DNA of 64,000 nt. Source: Mycolicibacterium sp. YH-1. Its GTDB lineage: Bacteria > Actinomycetota > Actinomycetes > Mycobacteriales > Mycobacteriaceae. A model generated the notes under the pieces. The model was not told where the DNA came from and did not search any database. It saw only the letters and a list, made by a program, of their open reading frames with translations. The stretch spans positions 1,426,001-1,490,000 of the forward strand of contig NZ_CP092915.1 in NCBI RefSeq assembly GCF_022557175.1. The letters are read 5' to 3'. Shown here piece after piece: positions 53,552 through 62,671 of the stretch. The position numbers and the translations under genes were made by a program. Position 1 is the stretch's first letter, and every line of letters begins with the position of its first letter.

Positions 53552-53678
53552 TTGCTGAGCGTTGTATCGAATTTCTTCGACCGAGGTCAAGGCGGTTCGG
53601 AAGACCCTCGGGCTCGATGGGTAGATAGCCACAGATGCCGCCATCGGCCACCCCGGCGTGCAGCGGGGAAGGGCTGGC
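53552..53678 (-). pseudogene. Decayed copy of the sigma-4-like small gene
   Basis: Directly after the DUF427 stop codon the minus strand reads LHAGVADGGICGYLPIEPEG and then RLDLGRRN, which matches ADDVICGYLHIEPEGF...LDLARRK of the gene at 48801. The first half of the domain is missing and the end has drifted. A TTGACC box with downstream TACAAC lies in this relic and may be the promoter of the LuxR gene. Confidence 0.5.
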
Positions 53679-54449
53679 TCAGCTGAAGTGCGTCTGGGGG
53701 CGCGCCAGCGGCACGCCGTCGACCGTGATGTCCACCTTCTCGTTGTAGAACGCCACCAGACCGGTGATCCGTGCGACGGCGGGCAGCGGATAGTGATAGG
53801 TCCACGCGAGGTCGGGGTATGTCGTCTCGCCAACGCGCACCGACCAGTAGCCCGACGTCACACCCTTGTACGGGCACAGCGTCTGGGTGTCTGACGGGAC
53901 CAGATGCTCGAAGGAGACGTCCGAGCGGTCGATGTAATACCTTGTCGGCAAACCAGTTTCGAAGAGCAGTACCGGGCTGCTGGTGTTGGCGAGCCGCACG
54001 CCGTCGAGTTCGATCCGGATGTGGCGGTGTGAACGCAGCGCGTCGACACGGGAATACGGATTGCGCGGGTGCCCGTAGATCGGCTCGTCCTCCTCGAACC
54101 ACGTGAGGTGGTCCCACTCGAATCGCACCAGGCCGGCGACGGGGCCGTCCCCGTCGTCGAACACGCGGACGGCGGACTCGTGCGTGCGGTCGGATCCGAC
54201 CAACGAGAAGAGGTGCGACGCACCGAATTGCACCTTCTGCGGGTGGTTCTCATCGCGCAGGAACTCCGGGTGGATGTCGGAGCGCGGGATGTAGTACTGC
54301 GGGTAGTACGGCACCTCCCACACGTACCGCGCCGCGGTCGTGTCGAACACCAAGTCGTTGCCGAGGAAGCCGCGAACCCGTCGAGGTGAGGGCTCGACGC
54401 GACCTCTGGCCGCCGCCATCGGCGGGTAGTCCGGCTGTGGGGTGGTCAT
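53679..54449 (-). CDS. Double DUF427 protein
   Basis: This is a 256-residue protein with two copies of the DUF427 fold. The first includes PRRVRGFLGNDLVFDTTAARYVWEV and YYIPRSDI; the second includes HIRIELDGVRLANTSSPVLL, TRYYIDRSDVSFEHLVPSDT and CPYKGVTSGYWSV, the best-known DUF427 segment. Function is unknown; members are widespread in actinobacteria. ATG 54449 is preferred to the upstream TTG, since AAAGGA sits nine bases before it. The oxidoreductase gene lies 22 bases upstream on the same strand. Confidence 0.8.
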   Translation of the reverse strand: MTTPQPDYPPMAAARGRVEPSPRRVRGFLGNDLVFDTTAARYVWEVPYYPQYYIPRSDIHPEFLRDENHPQKVQFGASHLFSLVGSDRTHESAVRVFDDGDGPVAGLVRFEWDHLTWFEEDEPIYGHPRNPYSRVDALRSHRHIRIELDGVRLANTSSPVLLFETGLPTRYYIDRSDVSFEHLVPSDTQTLCPYKGVTSGYWSVRVGETTYPDLAWTYHYPLPAVARITGLVAFYNEKVDITVDGVPLARPQTHFS

Positions 54450-54471
54450 ATCGTCCAATCCTTTCGAGGCG

Positions 54472-55338
54472 TTAGACGCTGGGGAGGGCTTCGGCCACTC
54501 TCGTCAGCACGGCGAGGTGGTCGTCCACGGTCGCGAGGCCGCCGCCCATGGTGTTGATCGACAGGTGCGTTGCGCCGGCGTCCGCCCAGGCCGCCACCTC
54601 GCTGATCACGGCGTCGTCGTCCCCGGCCCAGGAGGCTCGGCCCTCCATGCCGATGGCGGCGGGATCGCGGCCCGCTTCCACGGCGGCCTTGTCGACGATG
54701 CCGCGGGCGTAGTCGAGCCCGGAACCCGGGCCCATCATCGGGAACCAGCCGTCGGCCAGCCGCCCGATGCGTCGGTAGCCAGCCTCTGAGGCGGCCCCGA
54801 TCCACACCGGGATCGGCCGCTGGACGGGCAGCGGCGCCAGGCCGGCGCCGGTCACCTTGTGGAAGTCGCCGTCGAACGTGACGGTCTGGTCGGACCACAG
54901 CAGGCGCAGCAGCTCGATCTGCTCGGCCGAGCGCTTGCCGCGGTTGGAGAAGTCCTCGCCGAGCGCCTCGTATTCCACGGCGTTCCAGCCGATTCCGACG
55001 CCGAGCCGAAGTCGCCCACCGCTGAGCAGGTCGACCTCGGCGGCCTGCTTGGCCACCAGTGCGGTCTGGCGTTGCGGCAGGATGATCACCCCGGTGACCA
55101 GTTCCACCGACGTGGTGATCGCCGCGAGGTAGCCGAACATCACCAGCGGCTCGTGGAACGTGGTGTGCACGTCGTACGGTCCGTTCCAGCCCTCGTGGAC
55201 GGTCGGGTCGGCGCCGACGACATGGTCGTAGGCCAGCACGTGGGTGTACCCCAGTTCCTCGACTCGCTGCCCGTAGGCACGGACGGCGCCGACGTCGCCG
55301 CCGAGCTCGGTCTGGGGAAACACCACTCCAACGCGCAT
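54472..55338 (-). CDS. LLM-class F420-dependent oxidoreductase
   Basis: This is a 288-residue luciferase-like TIM barrel. MRVGVVFPQTELGGD is the first strand, ELVTGVIILPQRQTALVAKQ and LSGGRLRLGVGIGWN are the diagnostic cofactor segments and PVQRPIPVWIGAASEAGYRR the later one. In mycobacteria such enzymes generally use coenzyme F420. The gene is divergent from an SDR/DapB-like/TetR operon across a palindrome and probably belongs to the same pathway. Substrate not known; a lipid, sterol or xenobiotic is possible. Confidence 0.87.
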   Translation of the reverse strand: MRVGVVFPQTELGGDVGAVRAYGQRVEELGYTHVLAYDHVVGADPTVHEGWNGPYDVHTTFHEPLVMFGYLAAITTSVELVTGVIILPQRQTALVAKQAAEVDLLSGGRLRLGVGIGWNAVEYEALGEDFSNRGKRSAEQIELLRLLWSDQTVTFDGDFHKVTGAGLAPLPVQRPIPVWIGAASEAGYRRIGRLADGWFPMMGPGSGLDYARGIVDKAAVEAGRDPAAIGMEGRASWAGDDDAVISEVAAWADAGATHLSINTMGGGLATVDDHLAVLTRVAEALPSV

Positions 55339-55409
55339 GTTCAGCCTTTCGGGTGACGACGATCGTGCCTGCCAGGAGTTACGACGTCAGCATGCGCCCA
55401 CTGATTCCC

Positions 55410-55437
55410 TTGCCCAAAATCATTACACGTGTAATTC
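55410..55437 (+). promoter_or_regulatory. Promoter with a perfect TetR-type palindrome
   Basis: ATTACACGTGTAAT (55422-55435) is a perfect 14-bp palindrome. It covers TAATTC (55432-55437), a candidate -10 box six bases before the SDR ATG; TTGCCC at 55410 may be the -35. It lies between divergent operons and next to a locus with its own TetR gene, so it is a strong candidate for that repressor's operator. Confidence 0.65.
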
Positions 55438-55443
55438 TTTGGC

Positions 55444-56307
55444 ATGGGCACACTCGACGGCAAGATCGCGATCGTCACCGGGACCAGCAGAGGTGTCGGC
55501 GTCGGCATCGCCCACGAGCTGCTGCGGGCGGGCGCGACGGTCGTCGGCTGCTCGCGCTCCCCGTTGGACGGCCTGCCCGGCGCCGACAGTGAATCGGGGT
55601 GGTCGGACCGATCACTCCAGCTGGTCTGCGACCAGGCCGATCACCAGGCAATCGACTCCCTGGTGACTCAGGTCGTGGACCGGTTCGGGCGCGTCGACAT
55701 CCTGGTGAACAACGCCGGAGGCACCGTCCCCGCCCCGCACGTCGAGGACGTCCCAGCCCTGGTGTCGCGCATCCAGGGCGCGCCGCGCTCCGACGACGAC
55801 TATGAGCGCACCGTGCTGTTTCACGCGTTCGCCATCCAGATGAATCTCATCAGCCCGCTGTGGTTCGCCATCCGTGCCCAACGCCAGATGAAGACGCAGG
55901 ACGGCACTGGATGCATCATCAACATCTCGAGCGGAGCGGGCCATCCTGCCGGATCACCGACCCTGGTCTCCTACGGCGCGGCGAAGTCCGGGCTCAACCA
56001 CATGACCCGCTCGCTGGCACAGGAGTGGGGGCCGCGGGTGCGGGTCAACTGCGTGGCGCTGGGGCCGACCATCACCGACAACTTCCGCTCGTTCGTGCTG
56101 CCCAAGGACGATCCGACCGGTGCGCAGTACTTCGACCCCATCCCGCTCAAACGCGGCGGCGAACCGGCCGAGGTCGGCCGGACGTGTGTCTTCCTCGCGT
56201 CCGGCGCAGCCGATTACATCAACGGCACGACCATCGAGATGGACGGCGGGATGCTGCCCGGCGTGCTCTACGACGCCGGCCTGAAGACCATCACAGATCT
56301 GCTCTGA
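55444..56307 (+). CDS. Short-chain dehydrogenase/reductase
   Basis: This is a 287-residue classical SDR. The cofactor loop is TGTSRGVGVGIAHELL, the structural motif VNNAGG and the active site NISSGAGHPAG...SYGAAKSG (Ser, Tyr, Lys). An insertion of about 30 residues (HVEDVPALVSRIQGAPRSDD) follows the NNAG motif. C-terminal FLASGAADYINGTTIEMDGG is typical. It probably oxidises or reduces a hydroxyl/keto group on a lipid or steroid substrate. First of three genes, 12 bases before the next. Confidence 0.88.
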   Translation: MGTLDGKIAIVTGTSRGVGVGIAHELLRAGATVVGCSRSPLDGLPGADSESGWSDRSLQLVCDQADHQAIDSLVTQVVDRFGRVDILVNNAGGTVPAPHVEDVPALVSRIQGAPRSDDDYERTVLFHAFAIQMNLISPLWFAIRAQRQMKTQDGTGCIINISSGAGHPAGSPTLVSYGAAKSGLNHMTRSLAQEWGPRVRVNCVALGPTITDNFRSFVLPKDDPTGAQYFDPIPLKRGGEPAEVGRTCVFLASGAADYINGTTIEMDGGMLPGVLYDAGLKTITDLL

Positions 56308-56319
56308 GGGAGCCCCGCC

Positions 56320-57393
56320 ATGTCACGTCGCGTCATCCAGTTCTCCACCGGCAACGTCGGCAGGCACGCCCTGCGCAGCATCATCGAACGGCCCGACCTC
56401 GAACTCGTCGGCGTTCACGCCTCCGGACCCGACAAGCTCGGCCGTGACGCCGCCGACCTCTGCGGCCTGCACACGCCGACGGGCATCACGGCGACCGACG
56501 ATGTCGACGCTTTGGTGGCACTCGGTGCTGACTGCGTCGTCTACACCTCACAGGCCGAGACCCGGCCCCACGAGGCACTGGACCAGATCACCAGATTCCT
56601 TCGCGCGGGGACCAACGTCGTCGGAACCTCGTTCGTCTGGCTCGTCGCACCCGATCACGCCGACCAGTGGCTGCGCGAACCGTTGGCGAAGGCGTGCGCG
56701 GACGGCGATGCGACCCTGTATGTCAACGGAATCGATCCCGGCTTCTCAGGCGACACCCTGGTCCACACGGCGCTGAGCCTGGCGGCAAGAGCGACGTCGA
56801 TAACCGTCCAGGAGATCTGTGACTACGGTAGCTACGACGACGCCGAATTCACTGGTGTGAGTTTCGGTTTCGGTACCGCACCTGAACACAGCCCCATCCT
56901 GTTCGCGCCGGGCGTGCTGAACTCGATGTGGGGTGCGCAGGTACGCAACCTGGCTGACGATCTCGGCATCGAACTGGACGAGGTTCGCGAGCGGCACGAC
57001 AAGTGGGTCACCCCCGAGCCGATCGACTGCACGATGATGCGCGTCGAGTCCGGCCGAGTCGCCGCGGTGCGATTCGCCGTCGAGGGTGTGCGCGACGGTG
57101 CCGTGGTGATCACCATGGAGCACGTCAATCGGCTCACCGCGGCCGCCGCGCCGGACTGGGCCTATCCGCCTGACGGGCGTTCGGGTGTGCACCGCGTCGT
57201 GATCGGCGGTAGCCCGGGCATCGAGATCAACGCGCACGTCGGGACATCCGGTATCGACCACAACGACGGCGGCGTCATCGCCACGGCCGCCCGCGCAGTC
57301 AACGTCATCGAGGCCGCGTGTCGCGCCCCAAGCGGCATTCTGGCCGCCCGCGACCTGCGACCGACGGATCACACCCGCGGGGTGCTGTGGTGA
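56320..57393 (+). CDS. DapB-like NAD(P)-binding dehydrogenase
   Basis: This is a 357-residue protein. MSRRVIQFSTGNVGRHALRS is a Rossmann start of the dihydrodipicolinate reductase-like family that is abundant in mycobacteria, related to 2,4-diaminopentanoate dehydrogenase. VVYTSQAETRPHEAL, GTNVVGTSFVWLVAP and VNGIDPGFSGDTL are further family sites. It may reduce or deaminate the product of the SDR; the true reaction is unknown. It lies 12 bases after the SDR and 10 bases before the TetR gene. Confidence 0.8.
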   Translation: MSRRVIQFSTGNVGRHALRSIIERPDLELVGVHASGPDKLGRDAADLCGLHTPTGITATDDVDALVALGADCVVYTSQAETRPHEALDQITRFLRAGTNVVGTSFVWLVAPDHADQWLREPLAKACADGDATLYVNGIDPGFSGDTLVHTALSLAARATSITVQEICDYGSYDDAEFTGVSFGFGTAPEHSPILFAPGVLNSMWGAQVRNLADDLGIELDEVRERHDKWVTPEPIDCTMMRVESGRVAAVRFAVEGVRDGAVVITMEHVNRLTAAAAPDWAYPPDGRSGVHRVVIGGSPGIEINAHVGTSGIDHNDGGVIATAARAVNVIEAACRAPSGILAARDLRPTDHTRGVLW

Positions 57394-57403
57394 GACCGAG
57401 TCG

Positions 57404-58027
57404 ATGACCGCGCCACGTCGACCATCCACGGGACGCCAGGCGCGCGCCGAACGGACCCGGGACACCGTCATCGACGAGACCGTCCAGTGCATCCTGGAGG
57501 AGGGCTTCGCGCCACCCAGCGTCAGGCACATCACCGGTCGCGCCGGTGTCACCTGGGGTGTGGTCCAGTACCACTTCGGCGACCTCGATGGCCTGTTGAT
57601 GGCGGTGGTGGACAAGGGTTTCGGTGAACTGGCCGATGCACTGGCCGAGCTGCCCGACCTGGATCCGCTGTGGACCGTCGGTCAACGCACCGCGGCCGTC
57701 GTCGACGTGGTGTGGGGGGCGTTCTCCAGCCCGGTGTCGATGGCGGCACTGGAGATCCTGATCGCCACTCGGGGTGTGCGCGACACGGTCGCCAACACCC
57801 ACCTCGCCAACCTGATGGACCGGCTCACGTCACTCGGTCGGCACCTCGGTGAGGGCCTCTCGGCCCCCAACGCCGCGCAGATCGGCAATCTGATCTGGGC
57901 GACGTTGCGCGGACTGGTCGTGGCGCAGATGGTGTGGCCCACGCCTGTGGACACCGGGCGGGACCGTCAGGCGCTGGTCGACGTCATCACGGCCTACATC
58001 GTCGCGGGCGGATCCGACGGTCTCTGA
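57404..58027 (+). CDS. TetR-family repressor
   Basis: This is a 207-residue regulator. The helix-turn-helix is SVRHITGRAGVTWGVVQYHF within a standard TetR N terminus (ARAERTRDTVIDETVQCILE). The ligand domain is rich in Ala and Leu. It ends the SDR operon and most likely binds the ATTACACGTGTAAT palindrome upstream of it, controlling both divergent units. The ligand is probably an intermediate of that pathway. Confidence 0.87.
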   Translation: MTAPRRPSTGRQARAERTRDTVIDETVQCILEEGFAPPSVRHITGRAGVTWGVVQYHFGDLDGLLMAVVDKGFGELADALAELPDLDPLWTVGQRTAAVVDVVWGAFSSPVSMAALEILIATRGVRDTVANTHLANLMDRLTSLGRHLGEGLSAPNAAQIGNLIWATLRGLVVAQMVWPTPVDTGRDRQALVDVITAYIVAGGSDGL

Positions 58028-58130
58028 TTTCGCGGTGTGCTTCCGAGCCGTCCACCGAATCGGCCGCCACAGCATCGCCGTCCCGCTAGCGTGAGACCTC
58101 CCGCACCAACGTCACGATGGGAGCGCACGC

Positions 58131-59618
58131 ATGCGAACCGGTCGGTCACTGCCAGTCAACGGTCGACGGGTGAGGTGGCGCATGCCGTCGCTGCGGCCGC
58201 TCGCATTCCTGCTCGCCGCCATGCTTGTCGCTGGGCTGGGCGCCGCGATGCTCACCTCACCGCAGGCGAAGGCCGAGGGCGAGACCTACACCGTCGCGAC
58301 CGACACGACCTTCGCGCCCTTCGAATTCCAGGACAAGCAGGGCAAATTCGTCGGCATCGACATGGACCTCATCAGGGCCATCGGTGCCGACCAGGGCTTC
58401 AACGTTGACATCAAGCCGCTCGGCTTCGACGCTGCGCTGCAGGCGGTGCAGGCCAACCAGGTCGACGGCGTCATCGCGGGCATGTCGATCACCGACGAGC
58501 GCAAGAAGGTCTTCGACTTCTCCGAGCCCTACTTCGAGTCCGGGATTCAGATGGCGGTGCTGAAGTCCAATGACGAGATCAAGTCGTATGCGGACCTGAG
58601 AGGTAAGCGGGTCGCCGTCAAGAACGGTACTCAGGGTTCGGATTTCGCCAATTCGATCAAGGATGAGTACGGCTTCGAGGTCGTCTCCTTCGCCGACTCG
58701 TCGACGATGTTCGACGAGGTGAAGACGGGTAACTCGGTGGCCGTCTTCGAGGACTACCCCGTGCTGCTCTACGGCATCGCGCAGGGCAACGGGTTCAAGA
58801 CCGTGACGCCCAAGGAGGACCCGACTGGCTACGGGTTCGCCGTGAACAAGGGCCAGAACGCCGAGCTGCTGCAGAAGTTCAACACCGGGCTGAACAACCT
58901 CAAGGCGTCGGGCGAATACGACAAGATCGTCAGCAGTTATCTCGGCGAGGCCGCGACCACCGACGACAACTCGTTCATCGGACTGATCAAGAGCACCTTC
59001 CCGATGCTCATGGCGGGCCTCAAGATGACGTTGATCCTGACGGTCGTCTCGATCTTCTTCGCGTTGATACTCGGCGTGATCTTCGGGTTGTTCCGGGTCT
59101 CCCGGTCCATCTGGCTGCGGGCCATCGGCACCACCTTCGTCGACATCTTCCGCGGCACGCCGCTGCTGGTGCAGGCGTTCTTCATCTACTTCGGCATCCC
59201 GTCGACGCTCGGGTTTCAGATGTCGGCGCTGACGGCGGGCATCATCACCCTGTCGCTCAACGCCGGCGCCTACATGACCGAAATCGTCCGTGGCGGAATC
59301 CAATCGGTGGACAAGGGTCAGATGGAGGCATCGCGCAGCCTCGGCATCGGTTACCTGCCGACGATGCGAAGGGTGATCCTGCCGCAGGCGATCCGCACCA
59401 TGGTCCCGTCGTACATCAATCAGTTCGTCATCACACTCAAGGACACGTCGATCCTGTCGGTCCTGGGCATCGCCGAGCTGACGCAGAGTGGGCGGATCAT
59501 CATCGCCGGCAACTACAAAGCGTTCGAAATGTGGCTGATCGTCGGCATCATCTACTTCGTCGTCATCATGGCGCTGACGAAACTGTCCGACCGGCTCGAA
59601 AGGAGGATGGTGAAATGA
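58131..59618 (+). CDS. Polar amino acid ABC transporter: binding protein fused to permease
   Basis: This is a 495-residue fusion. Residues 1-49 contain a signal/anchor helix. Residues 50-285 form a family 3 solute-binding domain ([38 protein letters not shown]). The rest is a permease ([39 protein letters not shown] and [21 protein letters not shown], the EAA motif). GlnH-GlnP fusions of this kind are known from Gram-positive bacteria. It overlaps the ATPase gene by four bases and should form the importer with it. Substrate most likely glutamine or glutamate. Confidence 0.9.
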   Translation: MRTGRSLPVNGRRVRWRMPSLRPLAFLLAAMLVAGLGAAMLTSPQAKAEGETYTVATDTTFAPFEFQDKQGKFVGIDMDLIRAIGADQGFNVDIKPLGFDAALQAVQANQVDGVIAGMSITDERKKVFDFSEPYFESGIQMAVLKSNDEIKSYADLRGKRVAVKNGTQGSDFANSIKDEYGFEVVSFADSSTMFDEVKTGNSVAVFEDYPVLLYGIAQGNGFKTVTPKEDPTGYGFAVNKGQNAELLQKFNTGLNNLKASGEYDKIVSSYLGEAATTDDNSFIGLIKSTFPMLMAGLKMTLILTVVSIFFALILGVIFGLFRVSRSIWLRAIGTTFVDIFRGTPLLVQAFFIYFGIPSTLGFQMSALTAGIITLSLNAGAYMTEIVRGGIQSVDKGQMEASRSLGIGYLPTMRRVILPQAIRTMVPSYINQFVITLKDTSILSVLGIAELTQSGRIIIAGNYKAFEMWLIVGIIYFVVIMALTKLSDRLERRMVK

Positions 59619-60388
59619 GCAAGCTGATCCCCGAGGCCGCGGCCGCCGAACCCGCGGGCACCGTCAAGATCCGGATCGAGGGTCTGAAGAAGTCCTTCGG
59701 CGACCTGGTGGTGCTCGACGGCATCGACACGACGGTCAGCCACGGTGAGGTCGTGTGCGTCATCGGGCCGTCGGGTTCCGGGAAGTCGACCTTCCTGCGC
59801 TGTCTCAACAAGCTCGAGGACATCACCGGCGGCAAGGTCGTCGTCGACGACTACGACCTCACCGACCCGAAGGTGGACCTCGACCAGGTGCGCCAGCACA
59901 TCGGCATGGTGTTCCAGCACTTCAACCTGTTCCCACACATGACGGTGATCGAGAACGTCACGCTGGCACCGCTGTTGACCAAGAAGATGAACAAGGCCGC
60001 CGCGGAGAAGAAGGCACTCGAGCTGCTCGGACAGGTGGGACTGGCCGAGAAGGCGCACGTCAAGCCCGCCACGCTATCGGGTGGTCAGAAGCAACGTGTC
60101 GCCATTGCCCGCTCGCTGGCGATGAATCCGTCGATCATGCTGTTCGACGAGGCGACCAGTGCCCTGGACCCCGAGATGGTCGGCGACGTACTCCAGGTGC
60201 TGCGTGACCTCGCGGAGGGCGGGATGACGATGGTGGTGGTCACTCACGAGATGGGCTTCGCGCGCGAGGTGGCGTCGCGGGTTCTGTTCATGGCCGACGG
60301 TCACATCGTCGAGGACGACACCCCTGCAGAGGTATTCGACAACCCGAAACATTCACGGCTGCAGGAGTTCCTGTCCAAGGTGCTCTAG
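59615..60388 (+). CDS. glnQ: Polar amino acid ABC transporter ATPase (GlnQ-type)
   Basis: This is a 257-residue ATPase. Walker A is [15 protein letters not shown], the Q-loop [13 protein letters not shown], the signature [17 protein letters not shown], Walker [14 protein letters not shown] and the H-loop VTHEMGF. The sequence is that of polar amino acid importers. ATG 59615 overlaps the permease stop (ATGA). An N-terminal extension of about 12 residues (EAAAAEPAG) is unusual but small. With the upstream fusion it forms a complete two-gene importer. Confidence 0.93.
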   Translation: MSKLIPEAAAAEPAGTVKIRIEGLKKSFGDLVVLDGIDTTVSHGEVVCVIGPSGSGKSTFLRCLNKLEDITGGKVVVDDYDLTDPKVDLDQVRQHIGMVFQHFNLFPHMTVIENVTLAPLLTKKMNKAAAEKKALELLGQVGLAEKAHVKPATLSGGQKQRVAIARSLAMNPSIMLFDEATSALDPEMVGDVLQVLRDLAEGGMTMVVVTHEMGFAREVASRVLFMADGHIVEDDTPAEVFDNPKHSRLQEFLSKVL

Positions 60389-60416
60389 CGCGCAGCGGCT
60401 GTGGCACGATCTGCCC

Positions 60417-61115
60417 ATGGAACCTGAGGGCGACCCTGAGGCGCGTATCCGCGATCTGGAGCGGCGGTTGGGCGACGCCGCCGAGAAATCCGAACTCGGA
60501 GTAGGCGCACACGGCAGCTCATACGGCTATGTGCCGTCGCCCTCGGGGGCGTATCCGCCCCCGCCGACGGCACCGTGGGAGGCGCCGCCTCCGCCGCTCT
60601 CACCGATGTCGAGCACGGGGCACTCACGGACCTTTGTGATCCCCGTGGTGATTGCGGTGCTGGCATTCGTCATCGCCGGTGGGGTGTCGTTGTATCTGTT
60701 CACCATGACTGCGTCGAATCCCGGCAACGGCACGCAGATCGCCGGTGGTGGTGCCGACCTGTCGGATTCGCCGCCGGAGGGGCCGTCGGCAGGTGGCGGC
60801 AAGACTCAGGTCCCCAGCAGGGAGGCAACGGTGCCCGACCTGCCGGCGCCCGGGAGCCATCTCACCGTCGCAGGCGTCGGTCAGCATAGGACGATCGCCT
60901 GCAACGAAACGACTCTCAGCATCAGCGGTATGGAGAACACCGTGACGGTCACCGGTCACTGCATCAGTGTGTCGGTGTCGGGTATGGACAACGCGGTCGC
61001 CGTCGATTCCACGGAGAGCATCGTCGTCTCGGGTTTCGACAACCGGATCGTGTTCCACACGGGTGAGCCGAAGACGTCGAGTTCCGGCAGCGGCAACACG
61101 ATTGACCGGGGCTGA
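60417..61115 (+). CDS. DUF3060-domain membrane protein
   Basis: This is a 232-residue protein. An N-terminal charged helix (EGDPEARIRDLERRLGDAAEK) is followed by a Pro-rich stretch, a membrane helix (TFVIPVVIAVLAFVIAGGVSL) and an extracytoplasmic part. The end is DUF3060: repeated (S/T)-x-x-SGM-(E/D)N-x-V units (LSISGMENTVTVTGHC, VSVSGMDNAVAVDS, IVVSGFDNRIVF), likely a small beta-solenoid closed by a Cys pair. Mycobacterial envelope location is inferred. Function unknown. It starts 28 bases after glnQ. Confidence 0.78.
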   Translation: MEPEGDPEARIRDLERRLGDAAEKSELGVGAHGSSYGYVPSPSGAYPPPPTAPWEAPPPPLSPMSSTGHSRTFVIPVVIAVLAFVIAGGVSLYLFTMTASNPGNGTQIAGGGADLSDSPPEGPSAGGGKTQVPSREATVPDLPAPGSHLTVAGVGQHRTIACNETTLSISGMENTVTVTGHCISVSVSGMDNAVAVDSTESIVVSGFDNRIVFHTGEPKTSSSGSGNTIDRG

Positions 61116-61576
61116 TCGGGGCTAATCGGCGCTGATCGGCGGCCTGGCACCACCGTTCGGTAGCCTCATGCAACGTCAGCCTCTTCGGCACCGCGCGTCA
61201 CTTGCGCCAGTCCTTGCGCAATTGACCGTGAGTTTGCTGTCGTGTCGCCTTGTGATCTAGACCTCATTTTCGAATACAAGACTAAGAGTCTTGGCGCGGA
61301 GTGGCGTTCGACACTCTCTCAATCGTGATTGCCACACCGCGAAAAGTGCTGTTACAGATCGGAAACCTGATTGCCAGCAGAAGGTAACGAGTCGATAACG
61401 AAGAGTTTCCTAAGCGGGTACTGAGAGGTGAACGGGCAGTGTGCGATAACCCTCGTCTCGGGGCCGTGGAACGTCGGATTCCGTCGCTACACTCGACAAA
61501 GACCGCGCCTGGTACGGGCGCAGACCATTTCAAATCTAGGCCGGTGCACTGCATGCCGGCGGAGGTGCCAAGACAC
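61116..61576 (+). promoter_or_regulatory. Long regulatory gap before the beta-propeller gene
   Basis: No gene is seen in these 461 bases. CAAGACT-AAG-AGTCTTG (61277-61293) is a perfect 7-3-7 inverted repeat. GTAAC (61383-61387) and ATAAC (61394-61398) are 11 bp apart, the spacing expected for an OmpR-family regulator such as MtrA. A GATAAC copy occurs near 61443. The distance to the start suggests a long leader, in which regulatory RNA structure is possible. I recognise no riboswitch. Confidence 0.4.
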
Positions 61577-62605
61577 ATGGCTAGTGGCTACATGCGCGCG
61601 CACGGTGTGACCGTCGACAACGCGGCTGCGGCTCTGCAGGGCGCCGTCACCATCGGACACGGGCCCATTGCGGACATCGCAGTGGATGGCGACACCCTGG
61701 TGGTGTCGAACTACGCCGACCACTCGATGGCAGTGCTGAACGCCGAAACCCTTGCCGTCAACGGGGGAGTGGCCGCCCGCGAGGCGTTCGCGCTCGCGGT
61801 GGCCGGTGACAGCGCCTATGTCGGTGTGGCGTCGGTCAGCTACGACGCCATCGCGGTGATTGACACGCGCACGGGCAACGTCACCGCCTCCTACCCGCTG
61901 TCCTTCAGCGTGACGGCGATGACCACCAGTCGCGACGGCAAGCGGATCTACGCCGGCCGCGCCGCTGATGGCGGCGTCGACGTCGCCATCATCGACGTGA
62001 TCACCCAGCGCGTCTCCACGATCTACCTGGCCAAGGGCGACGACGTGGTGATCGACGCGATGCGGGTTGACTCCTCGGACCGCCGGTTGTACGTCGCCAC
62101 GTCGGACTCGCGCGGCAGCCGCCTCATCGTCGTCGATCTCGAGAGCGGCGTCGTTCGGCGCACGCTCGAGGTCGGAGCGTCGATCCGCGGCCTCGAGATC
62201 GGCCTGGACAGCACCGCCTACGTGCTGACCTCTGACCTTCAGGACCGCGGTGTCCTGCATGTGGTCGACTTGGTCGCCGGCCGCATCATGGCCAGCGTCG
62301 AGGTCGCCACGGCGCCGACGCAGCTGGCCCTGTCTGCCGACGCCACCCGGGCCTACGTTGTCGACTACAACGAGGTCGTGGTGCTCGACACCGAGAAGCT
62401 CGACACCGTCGGCACCATCTCGGTGGGTGCCCGCCCGTCATGCGTGGCGCTCGGGGTCGACCGCCTCTACGTCGCTGACTACGCCGGTGGCGTCACGGCT
62501 TTCGCCGTCGCCGCGCCTGCGCCGATGCTTTACGCCCCGCTGATGGCCGCCAACTCGGCCGCCGCGGTGCCCACCTTCCGCGAGCTCGAGCCCGCGGGCG
62601 TCTAG
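61577..62605 (+). CDS. YncE/YVTN-like beta-propeller protein
   Basis: This is a 342-residue protein. Seven or so blades are visible from the repeats VDGDTLVVSNYADHSMAVLN, TTSRDGKRIYAGRAADGG, VDSSDRRLYVATSD and LSADATRAYVVDYNEVVVLD. Such propellers bind other proteins or DNA; mycobacterial members of this type are uncharacterised. No signal peptide follows ATG 61577, which has GGAGG 11 bases ahead; earlier in-frame starts (from 61439) give no signal either. It ends before a strong terminator. Confidence 0.75.
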   Translation: MASGYMRAHGVTVDNAAAALQGAVTIGHGPIADIAVDGDTLVVSNYADHSMAVLNAETLAVNGGVAAREAFALAVAGDSAYVGVASVSYDAIAVIDTRTGNVTASYPLSFSVTAMTTSRDGKRIYAGRAADGGVDVAIIDVITQRVSTIYLAKGDDVVIDAMRVDSSDRRLYVATSDSRGSRLIVVDLESGVVRRTLEVGASIRGLEIGLDSTAYVLTSDLQDRGVLHVVDLVAGRIMASVEVATAPTQLALSADATRAYVVDYNEVVVLDTEKLDTVGTISVGARPSCVALGVDRLYVADYAGGVTAFAVAAPAPMLYAPLMAANSAAAVPTFRELEPAGV

Positions 62606-62641
62606 CCCCTCTGTATGTCCCGCCGCCTCTGGGCGGTGGCA

Positions 62642-62671
62642 GAACGCGCGACCATCCGTGGTCGCGCGTTC
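62642..62671 (+). terminator. Hairpin terminator
   Basis: A perfect 13-bp stem (62642-62654 with 62659-62671) has a TCCG loop, 36 bases after the beta-propeller stop codon. A GCCGCC...GGCGGTGGC stem lies just before it. Confidence 0.75.
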
